A DNA stretch of 64,000 nt from Bacillus sp. SLBN-46 (GTDB lineage: Bacteria; Bacillota; Bacilli; Bacillales; Cytobacillaceae): assembly GCF_031453555.1 (NCBI RefSeq), contig NZ_JAVIZM010000001.1, positions 3,665,001-3,729,000 of the forward strand. The letters are read 5' to 3'. This document shows, piece after piece, positions 42,166 to 52,366 of the stretch; the stretch's first letter is position 1, and each line of letters opens with the position of its first letter. The notes under the pieces are model-generated. The model made no database searches. It saw only the letters and a list, made by a program, of their open reading frames with translations, and was not told the DNA's origin. Position numbers and translations under genes: made by a program.

Positions 42166-43902
42166 TTAGAACAACTCCTTACATTTTGTATACACTTCGT
42201 GCGGCAAGAACGGATTACCATCATATTTAACATGCTTAACGATTTTCTCAGCATGTCCAACATTCATCTTCATGATATTCGCTAACTGTCCAGTTGCGTT
42301 GTTTTCAACAACAACAACCTTCTTCGCAGAACGAACTAACGGAAGAACTTCGTCTGTTGGGAACGGATGAATTAAACGAACATGAGCATGGTTCACTTTT
42401 AATCCGTCCTTCTCAAGACGAGTCATTGCTTCTTCAATTACACCACGTGTTGAGTTAAAACCAACAAATAAAACATCAGCATCTTCATGCTTTACATTTT
42501 TATAAACTGGTGTATCAAAGCGGATATTCTCGACTTTACGGAAACGCTTATCCATCTGAGCAATTCGGTTAGGCGCTGATTCTGATGGTTTACCAGTTTC
42601 ATCGTGTTCTACACCTGTTACATGGTGGATACCATTTTTCATACCAGGAATAACACGTGGAGATACGCCATCTTCTGTCACTTCATAACGCTTGAAATAG
42701 CCATTGTTTTCGTTTGCAGGAATGTCTCCTGAAACTAACTTACCTCGTCTAATTTCAACTTTACTAAAATCTAAAGGTTCAACTGTTTGTTTACCTAAAG
42801 ATAGTTGAAGATCAGTAAGTAGAATAACTGGGCACTGATATTCTTCTGCTAGATTGAATGCTTCAGCAGCATCATAGAATGCCTCTTGAACTGTACTTGG
42901 AGCCATAACGATCTTTGGAATTTCACCGTGAGTTCCATAAATCATAGCCATTAAGTCTGATTGTTCTTGTTTTGTTGGTAATCCAGTAGATGGACCGCCA
43001 CGTTGAGTGTCAACGATAACAAGTGGAGTTTCTGTAATACCAGAAAGGCCAATTGCTTCCATTTTCAAGGATAATCCTGGACCAGCAGAAGCTGTAATTG
43101 CACGGACACCACCATAGTTAGCACCAATAGCCATTGTACATGCTGCGATCTCATCTTCTGTTTGAATGACTGTTCCGCCAAGAGCAGGAAGCTTTTTAAT
43201 TAAATATTCCATAATCTCAGAAGCTGGTGTAATTGGGTATGCAGCCATAAATCGGCATCCACCAGCGATCGCACCTAATGCAATCGCATCGTTCCCAATC
43301 ATAAACATGCGCTTCTTACCATCAGCTTTTTCAAGCTGCATGGTTTGGACACCAGCTCCAAGTTTTTCTTTCATATAATCATAGCCGGCTTTAATTGCAT
43401 CCATGTTTTTAGCAACAACTTGTTCGCCTTTTTTACCGAAAATTTCATGAACTACTTCTTCAAAAACTCGAATATCCAAATCTAACACAGCAGATGTTGC
43501 ACCAATAGCTACCATGTTTTTCATTAAAGAAGTTCCTAGCCCAGTAGCAATTTCTGTAAATGGAACCGCATACAAGGAAGCTTGTGTATCTTCAGGTTTC
43601 TTTGGATCAAATTTGGAGTCAGCTAGAATGACACCTTTGCTATGAAGCTCTTTGTAGTTTACATCAACGGTTTCTTGGTCAAAGGCTACAAGGATATCTA
43701 GATCGTCAGAAATAGAACGAACTTCAGTCGTACTTACTCTGATTTTATTGTTTGTATGACCGCCTTTAATACGAGATGAAAAGTGACGATAACCATACAA
43801 GTAATATCCCAGGCGATTCAGTGCGATTGCAAAGATTTCCCCAGTGCTTTCAATACCTTCCCCTTGTTGTCCGCCAACTTTCCACGAAAGTTGATTGATC
43901 AT
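42166..43902 (-). CDS. korA: 2-oxoacid:ferredoxin oxidoreductase, alpha subunit
   Basis: 578 residues, a fusion of the gamma domain (WKVGGQQGEGIESTGEIFA, SSRIKGGHTNNKIRV) with the alpha pyrimidine-binding domain (YPITPASEIMEYL, QTEDEIAACTMAIGANYGGVRA, GPSTGLPTKQEQSDL). GAGENAT-type GEGIEST motif binds CoA. It precedes korB. Promoter not assigned. Confidence 0.93.
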   Translation of the reverse strand: MINQLSWKVGGQQGEGIESTGEIFAIALNRLGYYLYGYRHFSSRIKGGHTNNKIRVSTTEVRSISDDLDILVAFDQETVDVNYKELHSKGVILADSKFDPKKPEDTQASLYAVPFTEIATGLGTSLMKNMVAIGATSAVLDLDIRVFEEVVHEIFGKKGEQVVAKNMDAIKAGYDYMKEKLGAGVQTMQLEKADGKKRMFMIGNDAIALGAIAGGCRFMAAYPITPASEIMEYLIKKLPALGGTVIQTEDEIAACTMAIGANYGGVRAITASAGPGLSLKMEAIGLSGITETPLVIVDTQRGGPSTGLPTKQEQSDLMAMIYGTHGEIPKIVMAPSTVQEAFYDAAEAFNLAEEYQCPVILLTDLQLSLGKQTVEPLDFSKVEIRRGKLVSGDIPANENNGYFKRYEVTEDGVSPRVIPGMKNGIHHVTGVEHDETGKPSESAPNRIAQMDKRFRKVENIRFDTPVYKNVKHEDADVLFVGFNSTRGVIEEAMTRLEKDGLKVNHAHVRLIHPFPTDEVLPLVRSAKKVVVVENNATGQLANIMKMNVGHAEKIVKHVKYDGNPFLPHEVYTKCKELF

Positions 43903-44300
43903 GACTTACACCCCTTTGGATATGTAAAAAATAAGTTGATTGAACATACTAAGTGTAGCACTTTTCCTAGTAATTCACTAGAGATTAGCCCATTTAAATA
44001 CGTTGCAGACTAAAAAATAGAAACAAGGATATGTACTAAACGCTTACAATTCTAGACCTATGCACTAAAAATTGCAACCCTTTCACACCAAATATTGTCT
44101 AAAATATGAATATTTTTTTATTATTTGAAATTCACTGTTTTACTTTAAAGCAAAAAATAGATAAATAGCAGATAAAAACTGTTATTCTTATGCGGTTTTG
44201 CACGATTTATCACTAAAGGCAATTGATATTTTATACATTTCTCTTGTATATTAGAATAATATTTTTATATACAACTATGACTACCCTGGAAATAAAAAAA
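43903..44300. other. Gene-free AT-rich region upstream of korA
   Basis: About 400 bp with no convincing gene. It must carry the korA promoter. I saw no riboswitch or repeat; several short AT-rich palindromes are probably chance. Confidence 0.4.
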
Positions 44301-44323
44301 CCCGCTTGTTTCAAACAAGCAGG
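44301..44323 (-). terminator. spoVS terminator
   Basis: CCCGCTTGTTT pairs with AACAAGCAGG; the minus strand continues GGGTTTTTTTATT. Confidence 0.8.
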
Positions 44324-44372
44324 AAAAATAAGAAGTACCTTTTTTTGCCCCCCGGAAAATAGTCTATCTCTT

Positions 44373-44633
44373 TCACCGAGGTTCAACGATTAGTTTGATA
44401 GCTGTGCGTTCTTCCCCATCAATTAAAATATCGGTAAACGCAGGGATACAGATTAAATCAACTCCGCTAGGTGCTACAAATCCTCGTGCAATTGCTACTG
44501 CCTTTACGGCTTGGTTCAATGCACCCGCACCAATGGCCTGTATTTCTGCTGCACCTCTTTCACGCAGAACCCCGGCAAGTGCACCAGCTACAGAATTAGG
44601 ATTAGATTTTGCTGAAACTTTTAATATTTCCAT
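44373..44633 (-). CDS. spoVS: Stage V sporulation protein S
   Basis: 86 residues nearly matching the highly conserved SpoVS: MEILKVSAKSNPNSVAGALA, GAAEIQAIGAGALNQAVKA, IARGFVAPSGVDLICIPAF and the C-terminal GEERTAIKLIVEPR. It is an Alba-like nucleic-acid-binding protein acting in stage V sporulation and septation. The intergenic space to ymdB holds a dispersed repeat. Confidence 0.97.
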   Translation of the reverse strand: MEILKVSAKSNPNSVAGALAGVLRERGAAEIQAIGAGALNQAVKAVAIARGFVAPSGVDLICIPAFTDILIDGEERTAIKLIVEPR

Positions 44634-44797
44634 TCCTAGCTCCTCCTTAAAAAATCCCGATCCCGCATGAGCAGTTTCATGTACAAATCAGGTTATAACT
44701 TTCCACTGCTACTATATTCAGCCTGCAAAAGACATATTCCGGCTTGGACAAAAAAAAGCCTTGATTCCCTTTGAACAATTAAGTGACATTTCAACTT

Positions 44798-44921
44798 AGA
44801 AAAGCGCAAGCGCCTTGATCAGCCCCGACAGGCAAATGTTCTTCGGCAAGAAAAGTCGGCCTTTTGACTTTTATTGCCGAAGGTTATTTGACCCGAGGGG
44901 CTAGGCGCTGGAGCTGGACAA
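44798..44921. repeat. REP/MITE-like dispersed intergenic palindrome
   Basis: A 124-bp folded element: outer arms with AGCGCAAGCGCC and AGCCCC match GGGGCTAGGCGCT at the other end, and an inner stem CTTCGGCAAGAAAAGTC pairs with GACTTTTATTGCCGAAG. I recall near-identical elements between genes in many Bacillus genomes. It lies between ymdB and spoVS. Confidence 0.65.
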
Positions 44922-44961
44922 TTCTCGAAGTCGCATTTTATACATTCTTATAATTTAAAAA

Positions 44962-44988
44962 AAGAGCAAAAGGGGTTCTTTTGCTCTT
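44962..44988 (-). terminator. ymdB terminator
   Basis: AAGAGCAAAAG pairs with CTTTTGCTCTT and is followed by T on the minus strand; overlaps the ymdB stop. Confidence 0.85.
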
Positions 44989-45784
44989 ACGAATAAAACG
45001 GATGGTCATCGTTTATTAAAATAGGACTGATTTTCTTCGTCAATCCTGTTTTACGATCTAGTTCGATATAAACAGCGCTTAACTGGTTTCTACCTGCCGT
45101 AGTTACTTCAAAACGGACTGGAAGGCTGGTAAGGAACCTTTTAAGGACAGCATCTCTTTCAACACCTAATATGCCGTCATACGGACCTGTCATGCCCACA
45201 TCTGATAAATACCCAGTCCCAGCAGGTAGAATTCGGCTATCAGCTGTTTGGACGTGTGTGTGGGTTCCAACAACTGCTGATACTCTTCCATCTAAGTACC
45301 ACCCCATGGCTTGTTTTTCACTCGTCACTTCTGCATGGAAATCAACAAAGATAAATGGGGTTCTTTCCCTTGCCTTTTCAACTAACTCATCAGCTTTTTT
45401 AAAAGGACAATCTAATGGTGCCATAAAGGTTCTTCCTTGAAGGTTAATGACTGCAATCTCAAACTCATTAACTTTAAAAAATGCCATCCCTTGCCCCGGT
45501 GTACCTTCTGGAAAATTCGCTGGCCTTATCATATTTTTTGCTGAACCGATAAACTCAAAAATATCTCGATTATCCCAAGCATGGTTTCCAAGCGTAACTG
45601 CCTGTGCGCCATACCCTAAAAATTCACGATAGATTTTTTCTGTAATCCCCTTGCCTGCTGCAGCATTTTCCCCATTGATAATGGTAAAGGTAGGCCGGAA
45701 TTTCTCTTTTAGTTTTGGTAAATATTCCTTAACCATGTCCCGGCCTGGTGAGCCGACCACATCTCCGATAAAAAGTAAATTCAT
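44987..45784 (-). CDS. ymdB: YmdB metallophosphoesterase (2',3'-cyclic nucleotide phosphodiesterase)
   Basis: About 265 residues of the TIGR00282 family with the metal ligands GDVVGSPGRD, NGENAAAGKG, GNHAWDN, DFHAE and GTHTHVQTAD. It hydrolyses cyclic nucleotides and affects biofilm and nanotube formation in B. subtilis. ATG 45784 has AAAGGA upstream; TTG 45802 is an in-frame alternative. It follows rny, and both take part in RNA turnover. Confidence 0.93.
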   Translation of the reverse strand: MNLLFIGDVVGSPGRDMVKEYLPKLKEKFRPTFTIINGENAAAGKGITEKIYREFLGYGAQAVTLGNHAWDNRDIFEFIGSAKNMIRPANFPEGTPGQGMAFFKVNEFEIAVINLQGRTFMAPLDCPFKKADELVEKARERTPFIFVDFHAEVTSEKQAMGWYLDGRVSAVVGTHTHVQTADSRILPAGTGYLSDVGMTGPYDGILGVERDAVLKRFLTSLPVRFEVTTAGRNQLSAVYIELDRKTGLTKKISPILINDDHPFYS

Positions 45785-45872
45785 TATTTTTCCTTTCGTC
45801 AATAAGAAATTTTAGTTGATTCAATTGTATCACAATCAAAAATAATTTAATCACCGGCTGTATCCAATAAAT

Positions 45873-45896
45873 AAAGCGGTGCAAATGCACCGCTTT
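45873..45896 (-). terminator. rny hairpin
   Basis: AAAGCGGTGC pairs with GCACCGCTTT across AAAT, overlapping the rny stop; the T run behind it is weak, so read-through to ymdB is likely. Confidence 0.6.
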
Positions 45897-47454
45897 ATTT
45901 TGCGTATTCTACAGCTCGTGTTTCACGAATAACTGTGACTTTAATATGTCCAGGGTAATCTAGCTCTTCTTCAATTCGCTTACGAATATCTCGTGCTAAT
46001 CGGTGAGCAGCAAGATCATCAACTGCATCTGGTCTTACAATAATACGTACTTCACGACCAGCCTGTATCGCAAAGGATTTTTCAACTCCCTCATAGGATT
46101 CAGAAATCTCCTCCAGCTTCTCTAGGCGGCGGATATAGTTTTCAAGAGTTTCACTACGTGCACCTGGTCTAGCAGCTGACAATGCATCAGCAGCGGCAAC
46201 CAGTACGGCGATAATGGATGTAGGCTCTGTATCACCATGGTGTGACGCAATACTATTAATAACAACTGGATGTTCTTTGTATTTGGTTGCCAGTTCAACC
46301 CCAATTTCTACGTGGCTACCTTCCACTTCATGGTCAATTGCTTTACCAATATCGTGAAGCAATCCTGCACGACGAGCTAGAGTTTCATCTTGTCCAAGCT
46401 CAGCAGCAAGTAGACCAGAAAGCTGTGCCACTTCCATTGAATGCTTTAATACGTTTTGACCGTAGCTTGTACGGAACTTTAAGCGACCAAGAATTTTAAT
46501 AAGATCTGGATGGAGTCCATGCACACCCACTTCAAAAGTGGTCTGCTCACCGACTTCACGAATATACTCATCCACTTCGCGACGAGATTTTTCTACCATT
46601 TCCTCAATACGTGCAGGATGGATTCGGCCATCTTGAACTAGTTTTTCTAGTGCTAAGCGGGCTGTCTCTCGACGAATAGGATCAAAGCCTGATAGAATAA
46701 CAGCTTCAGGAGTATCATCAATAATCAAATCAATTCCCGTTAATGTTTCAAGTGTACGGATATTTCGTCCTTCACGGCCAATAATCCGGCCCTTCATTTC
46801 GTCATTTGGAAGGTTAACGACTGATACAGTCGTCTCCGCAACATGGTCAGCAGCGCAACGTTGGATAGCTAGAGAAAGGATTTCCTTCGCTTTCTTATCT
46901 GCTTCCTCTTTTGCACGATTTTCGCTTTCCTTAATCATTATTGCAGTGTCGTAGACAAGTTCCTGCTCCGTCTTGTCAATAATGATCGCTTTAGCTTCCT
47001 CACGAGTTAAGCTCGAAATCCGTTCGAGTTCAGTTTGTTGTGTTCTTATCAACTCGTCCACTTTGCTTTCCATCTCTTCAATATGCTGTTGTCTTTGGTT
47101 TAGAGAATCATCCTTCTTTTCTAAAAGATTTTCACGCTTGTTTAACGTTTCCTCTTTTCGATCTAAATTCTCTTCTCTTTGCAGTAAACGGTTTTCTTGT
47201 TTTTGCATTTCATTTCTTCGTTCACGAACCTCACGCTCTGCTTCTGTTCGAAGCTTGTGAATTTCATCCTTTGCTTCCAGCAAAGCTTCTTTTTTCAATG
47301 AATCAGCATCACGTTTAGCATCTTCAAGAATCTGCTCAGCAGCATTCTTTGCACCAGCTACTTTTGCTTCAGCAATGGATTTATGAACAAAATAGCCAAC
47401 AACGGCACCGACGATAAGGCCAAGCAAAATGGAGATGATAGTAATTAGGTCCAT
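45895..47454 (-). CDS. rny: Ribonuclease Y
   Basis: 519 residues: one N-terminal membrane helix, a long charged coiled coil (about 40-180), a KH domain with [19 protein letters not shown], and the HD domain with [10 protein letters not shown] and SHHGD. It is the main endonuclease starting mRNA decay, membrane-anchored, and works with RicAFT encoded nearby. Its length is normal for the family. Confidence 0.97.
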   Translation of the reverse strand: MDLITIISILLGLIVGAVVGYFVHKSIAEAKVAGAKNAAEQILEDAKRDADSLKKEALLEAKDEIHKLRTEAEREVRERRNEMQKQENRLLQREENLDRKEETLNKRENLLEKKDDSLNQRQQHIEEMESKVDELIRTQQTELERISSLTREEAKAIIIDKTEQELVYDTAIMIKESENRAKEEADKKAKEILSLAIQRCAADHVAETTVSVVNLPNDEMKGRIIGREGRNIRTLETLTGIDLIIDDTPEAVILSGFDPIRRETARLALEKLVQDGRIHPARIEEMVEKSRREVDEYIREVGEQTTFEVGVHGLHPDLIKILGRLKFRTSYGQNVLKHSMEVAQLSGLLAAELGQDETLARRAGLLHDIGKAIDHEVEGSHVEIGVELATKYKEHPVVINSIASHHGDTEPTSIIAVLVAAADALSAARPGARSETLENYIRRLEKLEEISESYEGVEKSFAIQAGREVRIIVRPDAVDDLAAHRLARDIRKRIEEELDYPGHIKVTVIRETRAVEYAK

Positions 47455-47738
47455 CGTTACACCTCCTCTTGCTATGAACTTTTGTTACATTTTTAAGTGT
47501 CGGCATGTACATTGTTTAGACTCAACATACAGCAAGCACCAATGCTTTTCAAATTGTAATATTACCAAAAATGTAAAATATACATGTTAATTGTAAAGCT
47601 GTGAATATTCATTGTCAAGGCTTAGTCCACTAGGCTTTTTTAAATATTTAGAATTCGTCATCAGTTTTTCATGGGATAACAGATGTATAAGTTGAATAAT
47701 TATTCCGAGATTTGAATTATTATTCAATATTATCAAAA
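47455..47738. other. Intergenic region between recA and rny
   Basis: About 280 bp of AT-rich DNA that should contain the rny promoter. No gene, RNA or repeat seen. Confidence 0.4.
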
Positions 47739-47764
47739 AAGCAAAACCCAAAGGGGGCTTTGCT
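47739..47764 (-). terminator. recA terminator
   Basis: AGCAAAACCC pairs with GGGGCTTTGCT; the minus strand then reads TTTTTTG. Confidence 0.8.
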
Positions 47765-47767
47765 CTA

Positions 47768-48811
47768 TTAATTATCTAGTAAATTAAATTCCTCTTCTTC
47801 TTCAACTTCCGTCACGAACTTTTCACCATCTAAGCCGTAGTGCTCACGGATTTTTTGTTGAATTTCAAGACGGACATCAGGGTTTTCTTTTAAGAAAAGC
47901 TTGGCATTTTCACGGCCCTGACCTAGTCTTTCATCATTATAGGAATACCATGAACCGCTCTTCTGAACGATATCTAGTTCGGAGCCTAAATCGATGATTT
48001 CGCCCTCTTTAGAAATACCTTCTCCATACATAATGTCTACTTCTGCCGTACGGAAAGGAGGAGCAACTTTATTCTTAACGATCTTTATCTTTGTCTTATT
48101 ACCAACGATATCATTTCCCTGCTTTAACGCCTCTGCACGACGCACTTCAATACGGACAGTAGAATAGAATTTTAATGCGCGTCCACCTGGTGTTGTCTCG
48201 GGATTACCAAACATGATTCCAATTTTTTCGCGAATTTGGTTAATAAAGATAGCGATCGTCTTTGATTTGTTAATGGAACCAGATAGTTTTCGCAGTGCTT
48301 GGGACATCAAGCGAGCTTGTAAACCAACGTGAGAATCTCCCATTTCACCTTCAATTTCAGCCTTTGGTACTAATGCTGCTACTGAGTCAACTACAAGAAT
48401 ATCAATTGCACCGCTTCGAACAAGTGCTTCTGCGATTTCAAGTGCTTGTTCACCCGTATCAGGCTGCGATAACAATAACTCATCAATATTAACACCCAAT
48501 TTTTGTGCATATGCTGGGTCTAGGGCATGCTCAGCGTCAATAAACGCTGCTTGTCCACCTTTTGCTTGTACTTCTGCAATTGCATGCAAAGCAACAGTTG
48601 TTTTACCTGAGCTCTCAGGGCCATAAACTTCAATTATACGGCCTCTTGGATATCCACCAACTCCAAGTGCCGCATCAAGTGCTAATGACCCACTCGGACT
48701 CGTAAGAATCCTTGTATCAGTTTTCTCTCCCATCTTCATGATGGAACCTTTACCAAATTGCTTTTCAATTTGTTTTAACGCCATTTCTAATGCCGCTTTA
48801 CGATCACTCAC
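47768..48811 (-). CDS. recA: Recombinase RecA
   Basis: 347 residues with the RecA core: [20 protein letters not shown] (Walker A), [55 protein letters not shown]. It ends in the usual acidic tail ([13 protein letters not shown]). It catalyses strand exchange and activates LexA cleavage. A LexA-type box and promoter lie upstream. Confidence 0.98.
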   Translation of the reverse strand: MSDRKAALEMALKQIEKQFGKGSIMKMGEKTDTRILTSPSGSLALDAALGVGGYPRGRIIEVYGPESSGKTTVALHAIAEVQAKGGQAAFIDAEHALDPAYAQKLGVNIDELLLSQPDTGEQALEIAEALVRSGAIDILVVDSVAALVPKAEIEGEMGDSHVGLQARLMSQALRKLSGSINKSKTIAIFINQIREKIGIMFGNPETTPGGRALKFYSTVRIEVRRAEALKQGNDIVGNKTKIKIVKNKVAPPFRTAEVDIMYGEGISKEGEIIDLGSELDIVQKSGSWYSYNDERLGQGRENAKLFLKENPDVRLEIQQKIREHYGLDGEKFVTEVEEEEEFNLLDN

Positions 48812-48874
48812 GAATCTTTTCCTCCCTTATATATAAACACATACTTGAAATCTATCGATTTAAAACCTATTAAT

Positions 48875-48926
48875 AATATACCTTCTTTTTAGGTATTTGT
48901 CGAGTAAAAAAACGAACATTTATTCG
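48875..48926 (-). promoter_or_regulatory. recA promoter with LexA (SOS) box
   Basis: Minus strand TCGACA, 17-bp spacer, TATATT (plus 48875-48903). Just upstream is CGAACATTTATTCG (48913-48926), which fits the Bacillus LexA/DinR consensus CGAAC-N4-GTTCG with one change, and equals the recA box pattern in related species. Confidence 0.75.
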
Positions 48927-49101
48927 ATTGTTTTCTATGTGCTATTTATGTAATAAATAGCATATCCCCCTACTTTTTGTATAAATAGGTATAAATCTCA
49001 GCTTTTAAATGGCATTTGGGTTAATTGTCCGAAATCTTTGTTGAGAATAATTGTTAGATGCTTGTTCTATATGACCGGTTCTTTTTTCTTTTCGTCTGCT
49101 C

Positions 49102-49446
49102 GGGTTCGGAGACTGCTTCTACGCGAACGTTTCTTCTTTTTTCCCCTCTGTTTGGGCTCGTAGACGGCTTCTACGCGACCATTTCCTCTTTTCTTCTCCT
49201 CTGTTAGGGCTCGTAGACTGCTCCTACGCGACCGTTTTCTCTTTTTTCCCTACTCTTAGGGCTCATAGACTCCTTCTACGCGACCATTTCCTCTTTCTTC
49301 TCCTCTGTTAGGGCTCGTAGACTGCTCCTACGCGACCGTTTTCTCTTTTTTCCCTACTCTTAGGGCTCATAGACTCCTTCTACGCGACCGTTTCCTCTTT
49401 TCTCCCCTCTGTTTGGGCTCGTAGACTCCTTCTACGTAATCAACTC
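49102..49446. repeat. Seven-unit tandem repeat of a 52-bp hairpin module
   Basis: Seven units start near 49102, 49154, 49207, 49259, 49311, 49363 and 49415. Each has GGGCTCGTAGA, a 5-7-base loop, TCTACGCGACC and a pyrimidine-rich tail (CTCTTTTCTCC-type). CGTAGA and TCTACG pair within each unit. Units 3-4 and 5-6 are almost identical, so a 104-bp pair was itself duplicated. It fills the recA-cinA interval. Confidence 0.85.
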
Positions 49447-49503
49447 CACCGTCACTCGCTCCTTCTAGTCGTATAGACTATAAAACATAATTTAAATAAA
49501 AAA

Positions 49504-49531
49504 TCACAGAACACTATTTAGTATTCTGTGA
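49504..49531 (-). terminator. cinA terminator
   Basis: TCACAGAA pairs with TTCTGTGA; the minus strand then reads TTTTTT. Overlaps the cinA stop. Confidence 0.8.
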
Positions 49532-50770
49532 CTCTTTTAAATTACGTAATATAAAGTAGCTGCCGTATTTCACCGCACGGTTTCGAATTGCTTCCCTTGT
49601 TCCGCCAAGCGTAAGCTTTTCAACTCTTGTCGGCATCCCTTTCATTGCCATTCCAATATAAACGGTACCTACGGGCTTTCCTTCCACCTCAGATGGGCCG
49701 GCAACACCCGTAAAACTGAGCCCGATATCCGTATCAAAAATCCTTGCAGCATTTTCAGCTAATTCATGCGCACATTGCTCACTTACTGCTCCATGCATAT
49801 CTAGCGTTTCCCGTTTCACTTGTAAGACCTGATGTTTTACCTCATTTGAATAACAAACCACTCCGCCATTAAACACTGTACTCGCACCGGAGATAGACGT
49901 TAGCTCCTGCTGGAACATTCCTCCCGTTAAACTCTCTGCAGCAGTAATCGTAAGTTTTCTATCTTTCAACATTTTTGTCAGTTCAGCCAATATTGAAGTA
50001 TGATCATAGCCATACAGAAACTCTCCGACTCGCTGAGAGATTTTAGCTTCTACATCATCAAGCATAGTAAGAGCAATATTCTCATCCGTATGTTTTGCAG
50101 TAAGTCGTAACGTAACCTCTCCATCCCCTGCAAGTGGCGCAATCGTTGGATTGCTTTGGGCATCGATCAAATCCATAATTTCTGTTTCCAATGCGGCTTC
50201 CCCGATACCGAAAAACCGCAGCACTCTTGAAACAATTTTCTCATTCGACTGAGCTTTCGATGAAAGTGCCTTTGCCCCATAATGAATAAACATCGGTTCC
50301 ATTTCCTTAGGAGGACCCGGCAGAAGCATATATGTATGATTTTCACCACTTACAACCATTCCTGGAGCCATCCCATGATCATTCGGCAGGACTTGGGATC
50401 CGTCCAATACAAGTGCTTGCTTACGGTTATTTTCTGTCATCACACGGTTTGTCCGCTTAAAGAAAAGCTCAATCGATTCCAACGCCGCTTCATCCATAAC
50501 TAATTGTTTACCAAGATGCCGAGCAATGGTTTCCTTCGTTAAATCATCCTTTGTTGGTCCTAAGCCACCAGTAAAGATAATGATTTTAGAACGATTTTCA
50601 GCTATTTCAATCGCCGACTTCAATCTGTCAGGGTTATCACCAACTACAGTATGATAAAAAACATTAATACCCTGTCCCGCCAATTGTTGCGATATAAAGC
50701 GGGCATTCGTATTCACTATCTGACCGAGTAACAACTCGGAACCAACTGCTATAATTTCAGCATTTAACAT
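49514..50770 (-). CDS. cinA: CinA family protein (competence/damage-inducible)
   Basis: 418 residues: an N-terminal MoCF-like domain ([47 protein letters not shown]) and a C-terminal CinA domain ([46 protein letters not shown]). Members are NMN deamidases or ADP-ribose pyrophosphatases; CinA brings RecA to competence sites in streptococci. It lies upstream of recA, separated by the hairpin array. Confidence 0.95.
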   Translation of the reverse strand: MLNAEIIAVGSELLLGQIVNTNARFISQQLAGQGINVFYHTVVGDNPDRLKSAIEIAENRSKIIIFTGGLGPTKDDLTKETIARHLGKQLVMDEAALESIELFFKRTNRVMTENNRKQALVLDGSQVLPNDHGMAPGMVVSGENHTYMLLPGPPKEMEPMFIHYGAKALSSKAQSNEKIVSRVLRFFGIGEAALETEIMDLIDAQSNPTIAPLAGDGEVTLRLTAKHTDENIALTMLDDVEAKISQRVGEFLYGYDHTSILAELTKMLKDRKLTITAAESLTGGMFQQELTSISGASTVFNGGVVCYSNEVKHQVLQVKRETLDMHGAVSEQCAHELAENAARIFDTDIGLSFTGVAGPSEVEGKPVGTVYIGMAMKGMPTRVEKLTLGGTREAIRNRAVKYGSYFILRNLKESQNTK

Positions 50771-50801
50771 ACTCTCGCCCTCTTTACCAGTAGATTGTTA
50801 C

Positions 50802-51386
50802 CTATTTCGAATTTTTTAAGACATGACTATTTTTTGCAAAATAGTCCCAACCAGACCAAATAGTGAAAATAAGTGCTACCCATAAGGATACTATATCAAA
50901 TCGGAAGGAGATCAATTCAAAAATAGTATTATGTAGTAGGATACTTGAAATAGCCACGATTTGTGCCCACGTTTTAATTTTGCCGAGCATATTTGCTGCA
51001 ACTACCTCACCTTCACCTGCAAGTAGCAGTCGTAGCCCTGTAACAGCAAATTCCCTACTGATAATGATGATGACAATCCATGAAGGGGCATATACACCAT
51101 TCAGTTCAACAAGAACAATTAAAGCAGCTGAAACTAGTAATTTATCCGCTAGCGGGTCAAGAAATTTCCCCATATTTGTTACCATATTATATTTACGGGC
51201 ATAATGACCATCCACCCAATCGGTTGTTGAAGCTAAAATGAAAATTAGTGCTCCTACAAAGTGAGTAACTGGCAATTCTACACCGAATAGGTGCATGTCC
51301 CCCCAATCAAAAGGTGCAAGCATAATAATCAAGAATAGTGGAATTAATAATATTCTCGATACTGTAATTCTGTTTGGAATATTCAT
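50802..51386 (-). CDS. pgsA: CDP-diacylglycerol-glycerol-3-phosphate 3-phosphatidyltransferase
   Basis: 194 residues, six membrane segments, with the CDP-alcohol phosphatidyltransferase motif (D..DG..AR........G...D...D) visible as DWVDGHYARKY then MGKFLDPLADK. It makes phosphatidylglycerophosphate. It lies between cinA and ymfM in the normal order. Confidence 0.96.
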   Translation of the reverse strand: MNIPNRITVSRILLIPLFLIIMLAPFDWGDMHLFGVELPVTHFVGALIFILASTTDWVDGHYARKYNMVTNMGKFLDPLADKLLVSAALIVLVELNGVYAPSWIVIIIISREFAVTGLRLLLAGEGEVVAANMLGKIKTWAQIVAISSILLHNTIFELISFRFDIVSLWVALIFTIWSGWDYFAKNSHVLKNSK

Positions 51387-51410
51387 AATTTTCCTCCGCG
51401 TAGTTATTGA

Positions 51411-51449
51411 AAGCGAAAATAGTCATCGATTGATGACTATTCGCTTTTC
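51411..51449 (-). other. Strong hairpin without U tract between ymfM and pgsA
   Basis: AAGCGAA and ATAGTCATC pair with GATGACTAT and TCGCTT (about 15 bp, one bulge). It covers the ymfM stop at 51437. No T run follows on the minus strand, so it may control mRNA processing or stability rather than end transcription. Confidence 0.55.
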
Positions 51450-52345
51450 AGAACATATTGAATCTTGATGTTCTGAACATTTGCTGTTGCTGGAATGGCG
51501 TACTCAAGCTTTTGGTCATTAATATAAATTTCAGTGTTAGCTGCATTGCCGACCCTGATGGTCGCCAAAGTTTCTGCTGATAAATCCACTGTTTGACTTG
51601 AGGTCCCATTGATTCTAAGCGTGTCCGAAATGAAGGTTTTCCCCTTCCCGTTTTTAACACTAACCCAGGCATCTCCGCCTTTAGCAACCAACTTCACAAC
51701 AAATTTATCAGCATTTTTCAGTTCGTAGGTCGTATCACGACCAGCACTTTGCACGACAGATAATTCTTGAGTCGGAGTGACCACTTCAGGAGTTTTTTCT
51801 TCCTCTTTTTGCTTAGCGGTCTCCTCCTCTTTTTCTTTCTCTTTCTCTTTTTCTTTCTTCTCAACTTCTTTTGCTTTTTCAAGGTTCTCGGACTTGACGT
51901 ATTTTACTGGATCATTTTCTTTACTGAGTGATTCATTGGAATCATTACCAGCATGATTTGTTACAAGTACATAAATGAGACTTGCCAGCCCAACCACAAA
52001 CACCCCAATTAATATTTTAGGAAGTAGATTCAAAATTTTTGAATTCCCATCATTAATTGATTTGTGGGTCTTTACTCTCGATAACTGCTGAGGTAACTCA
52101 TCATGATAAGCAACCGGAATTTCACTTTTATAGGTCTCAAATATTTCGTCCGGATTAAGACCTAGCGCCTCAGAGTATTGCTTTATGAATGCACGAACAT
52201 AAAAATTTCCGGGCATGCTTGCATAATTTCCTTCTTCTATACCAATTAAATAACGCTTTTGAATTTTTGTCATGGATTGGACATCATCCAAGCTAAATCC
52301 TTTGGCTAATCGAGCTTCTTTTAGTCGATTCCCTAATTCAGTCAA
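51437..52345 (-). CDS. ymfM: RodZ-like protein YmfM (HTH plus DUF4115)
   Basis: 302 residues: an N-terminal Xre-type helix-turn-helix (GNRLKEARLAKGFSLDDVQ), a membrane helix about 110-130 (PKILIGVFVVGLASLIYVLV), a very charged Lys/Glu linker (about 160-185) and a C-terminal DUF4115 domain. RodZ links MreB to the membrane and sets cell shape. It sits upstream of pgsA as in B. subtilis. Confidence 0.92.
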   Translation of the reverse strand: MTELGNRLKEARLAKGFSLDDVQSMTKIQKRYLIGIEEGNYASMPGNFYVRAFIKQYSEALGLNPDEIFETYKSEIPVAYHDELPQQLSRVKTHKSINDGNSKILNLLPKILIGVFVVGLASLIYVLVTNHAGNDSNESLSKENDPVKYVKSENLEKAKEVEKKEKEKEKEKEEETAKQKEEEKTPEVVTPTQELSVVQSAGRDTTYELKNADKFVVKLVAKGGDAWVSVKNGKGKTFISDTLRINGTSSQTVDLSAETLATIRVGNAANTEIYINDQKLEYAIPATANVQNIKIQYVLKSE

Positions 52346-52366
52346 CTGTTAACACCTTCCAATTTA

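Noticed and set aside
43903..44300. Small RNA or riboswitch upstream of korA
   Set aside because: Only AT-rich low-complexity sequence; no stable conserved-looking fold was seen.
46973..47318. Plus-strand Ser/Phe/Cys-rich frames opposite rny
   Set aside because: These mirror the charged coiled-coil codons of rny and have no support as genes.
49102..49446. Tandem repeats considered as a CRISPR array
   Set aside because: The whole 52-bp unit is repeated with no unique spacers, and there are no cas genes in the window.
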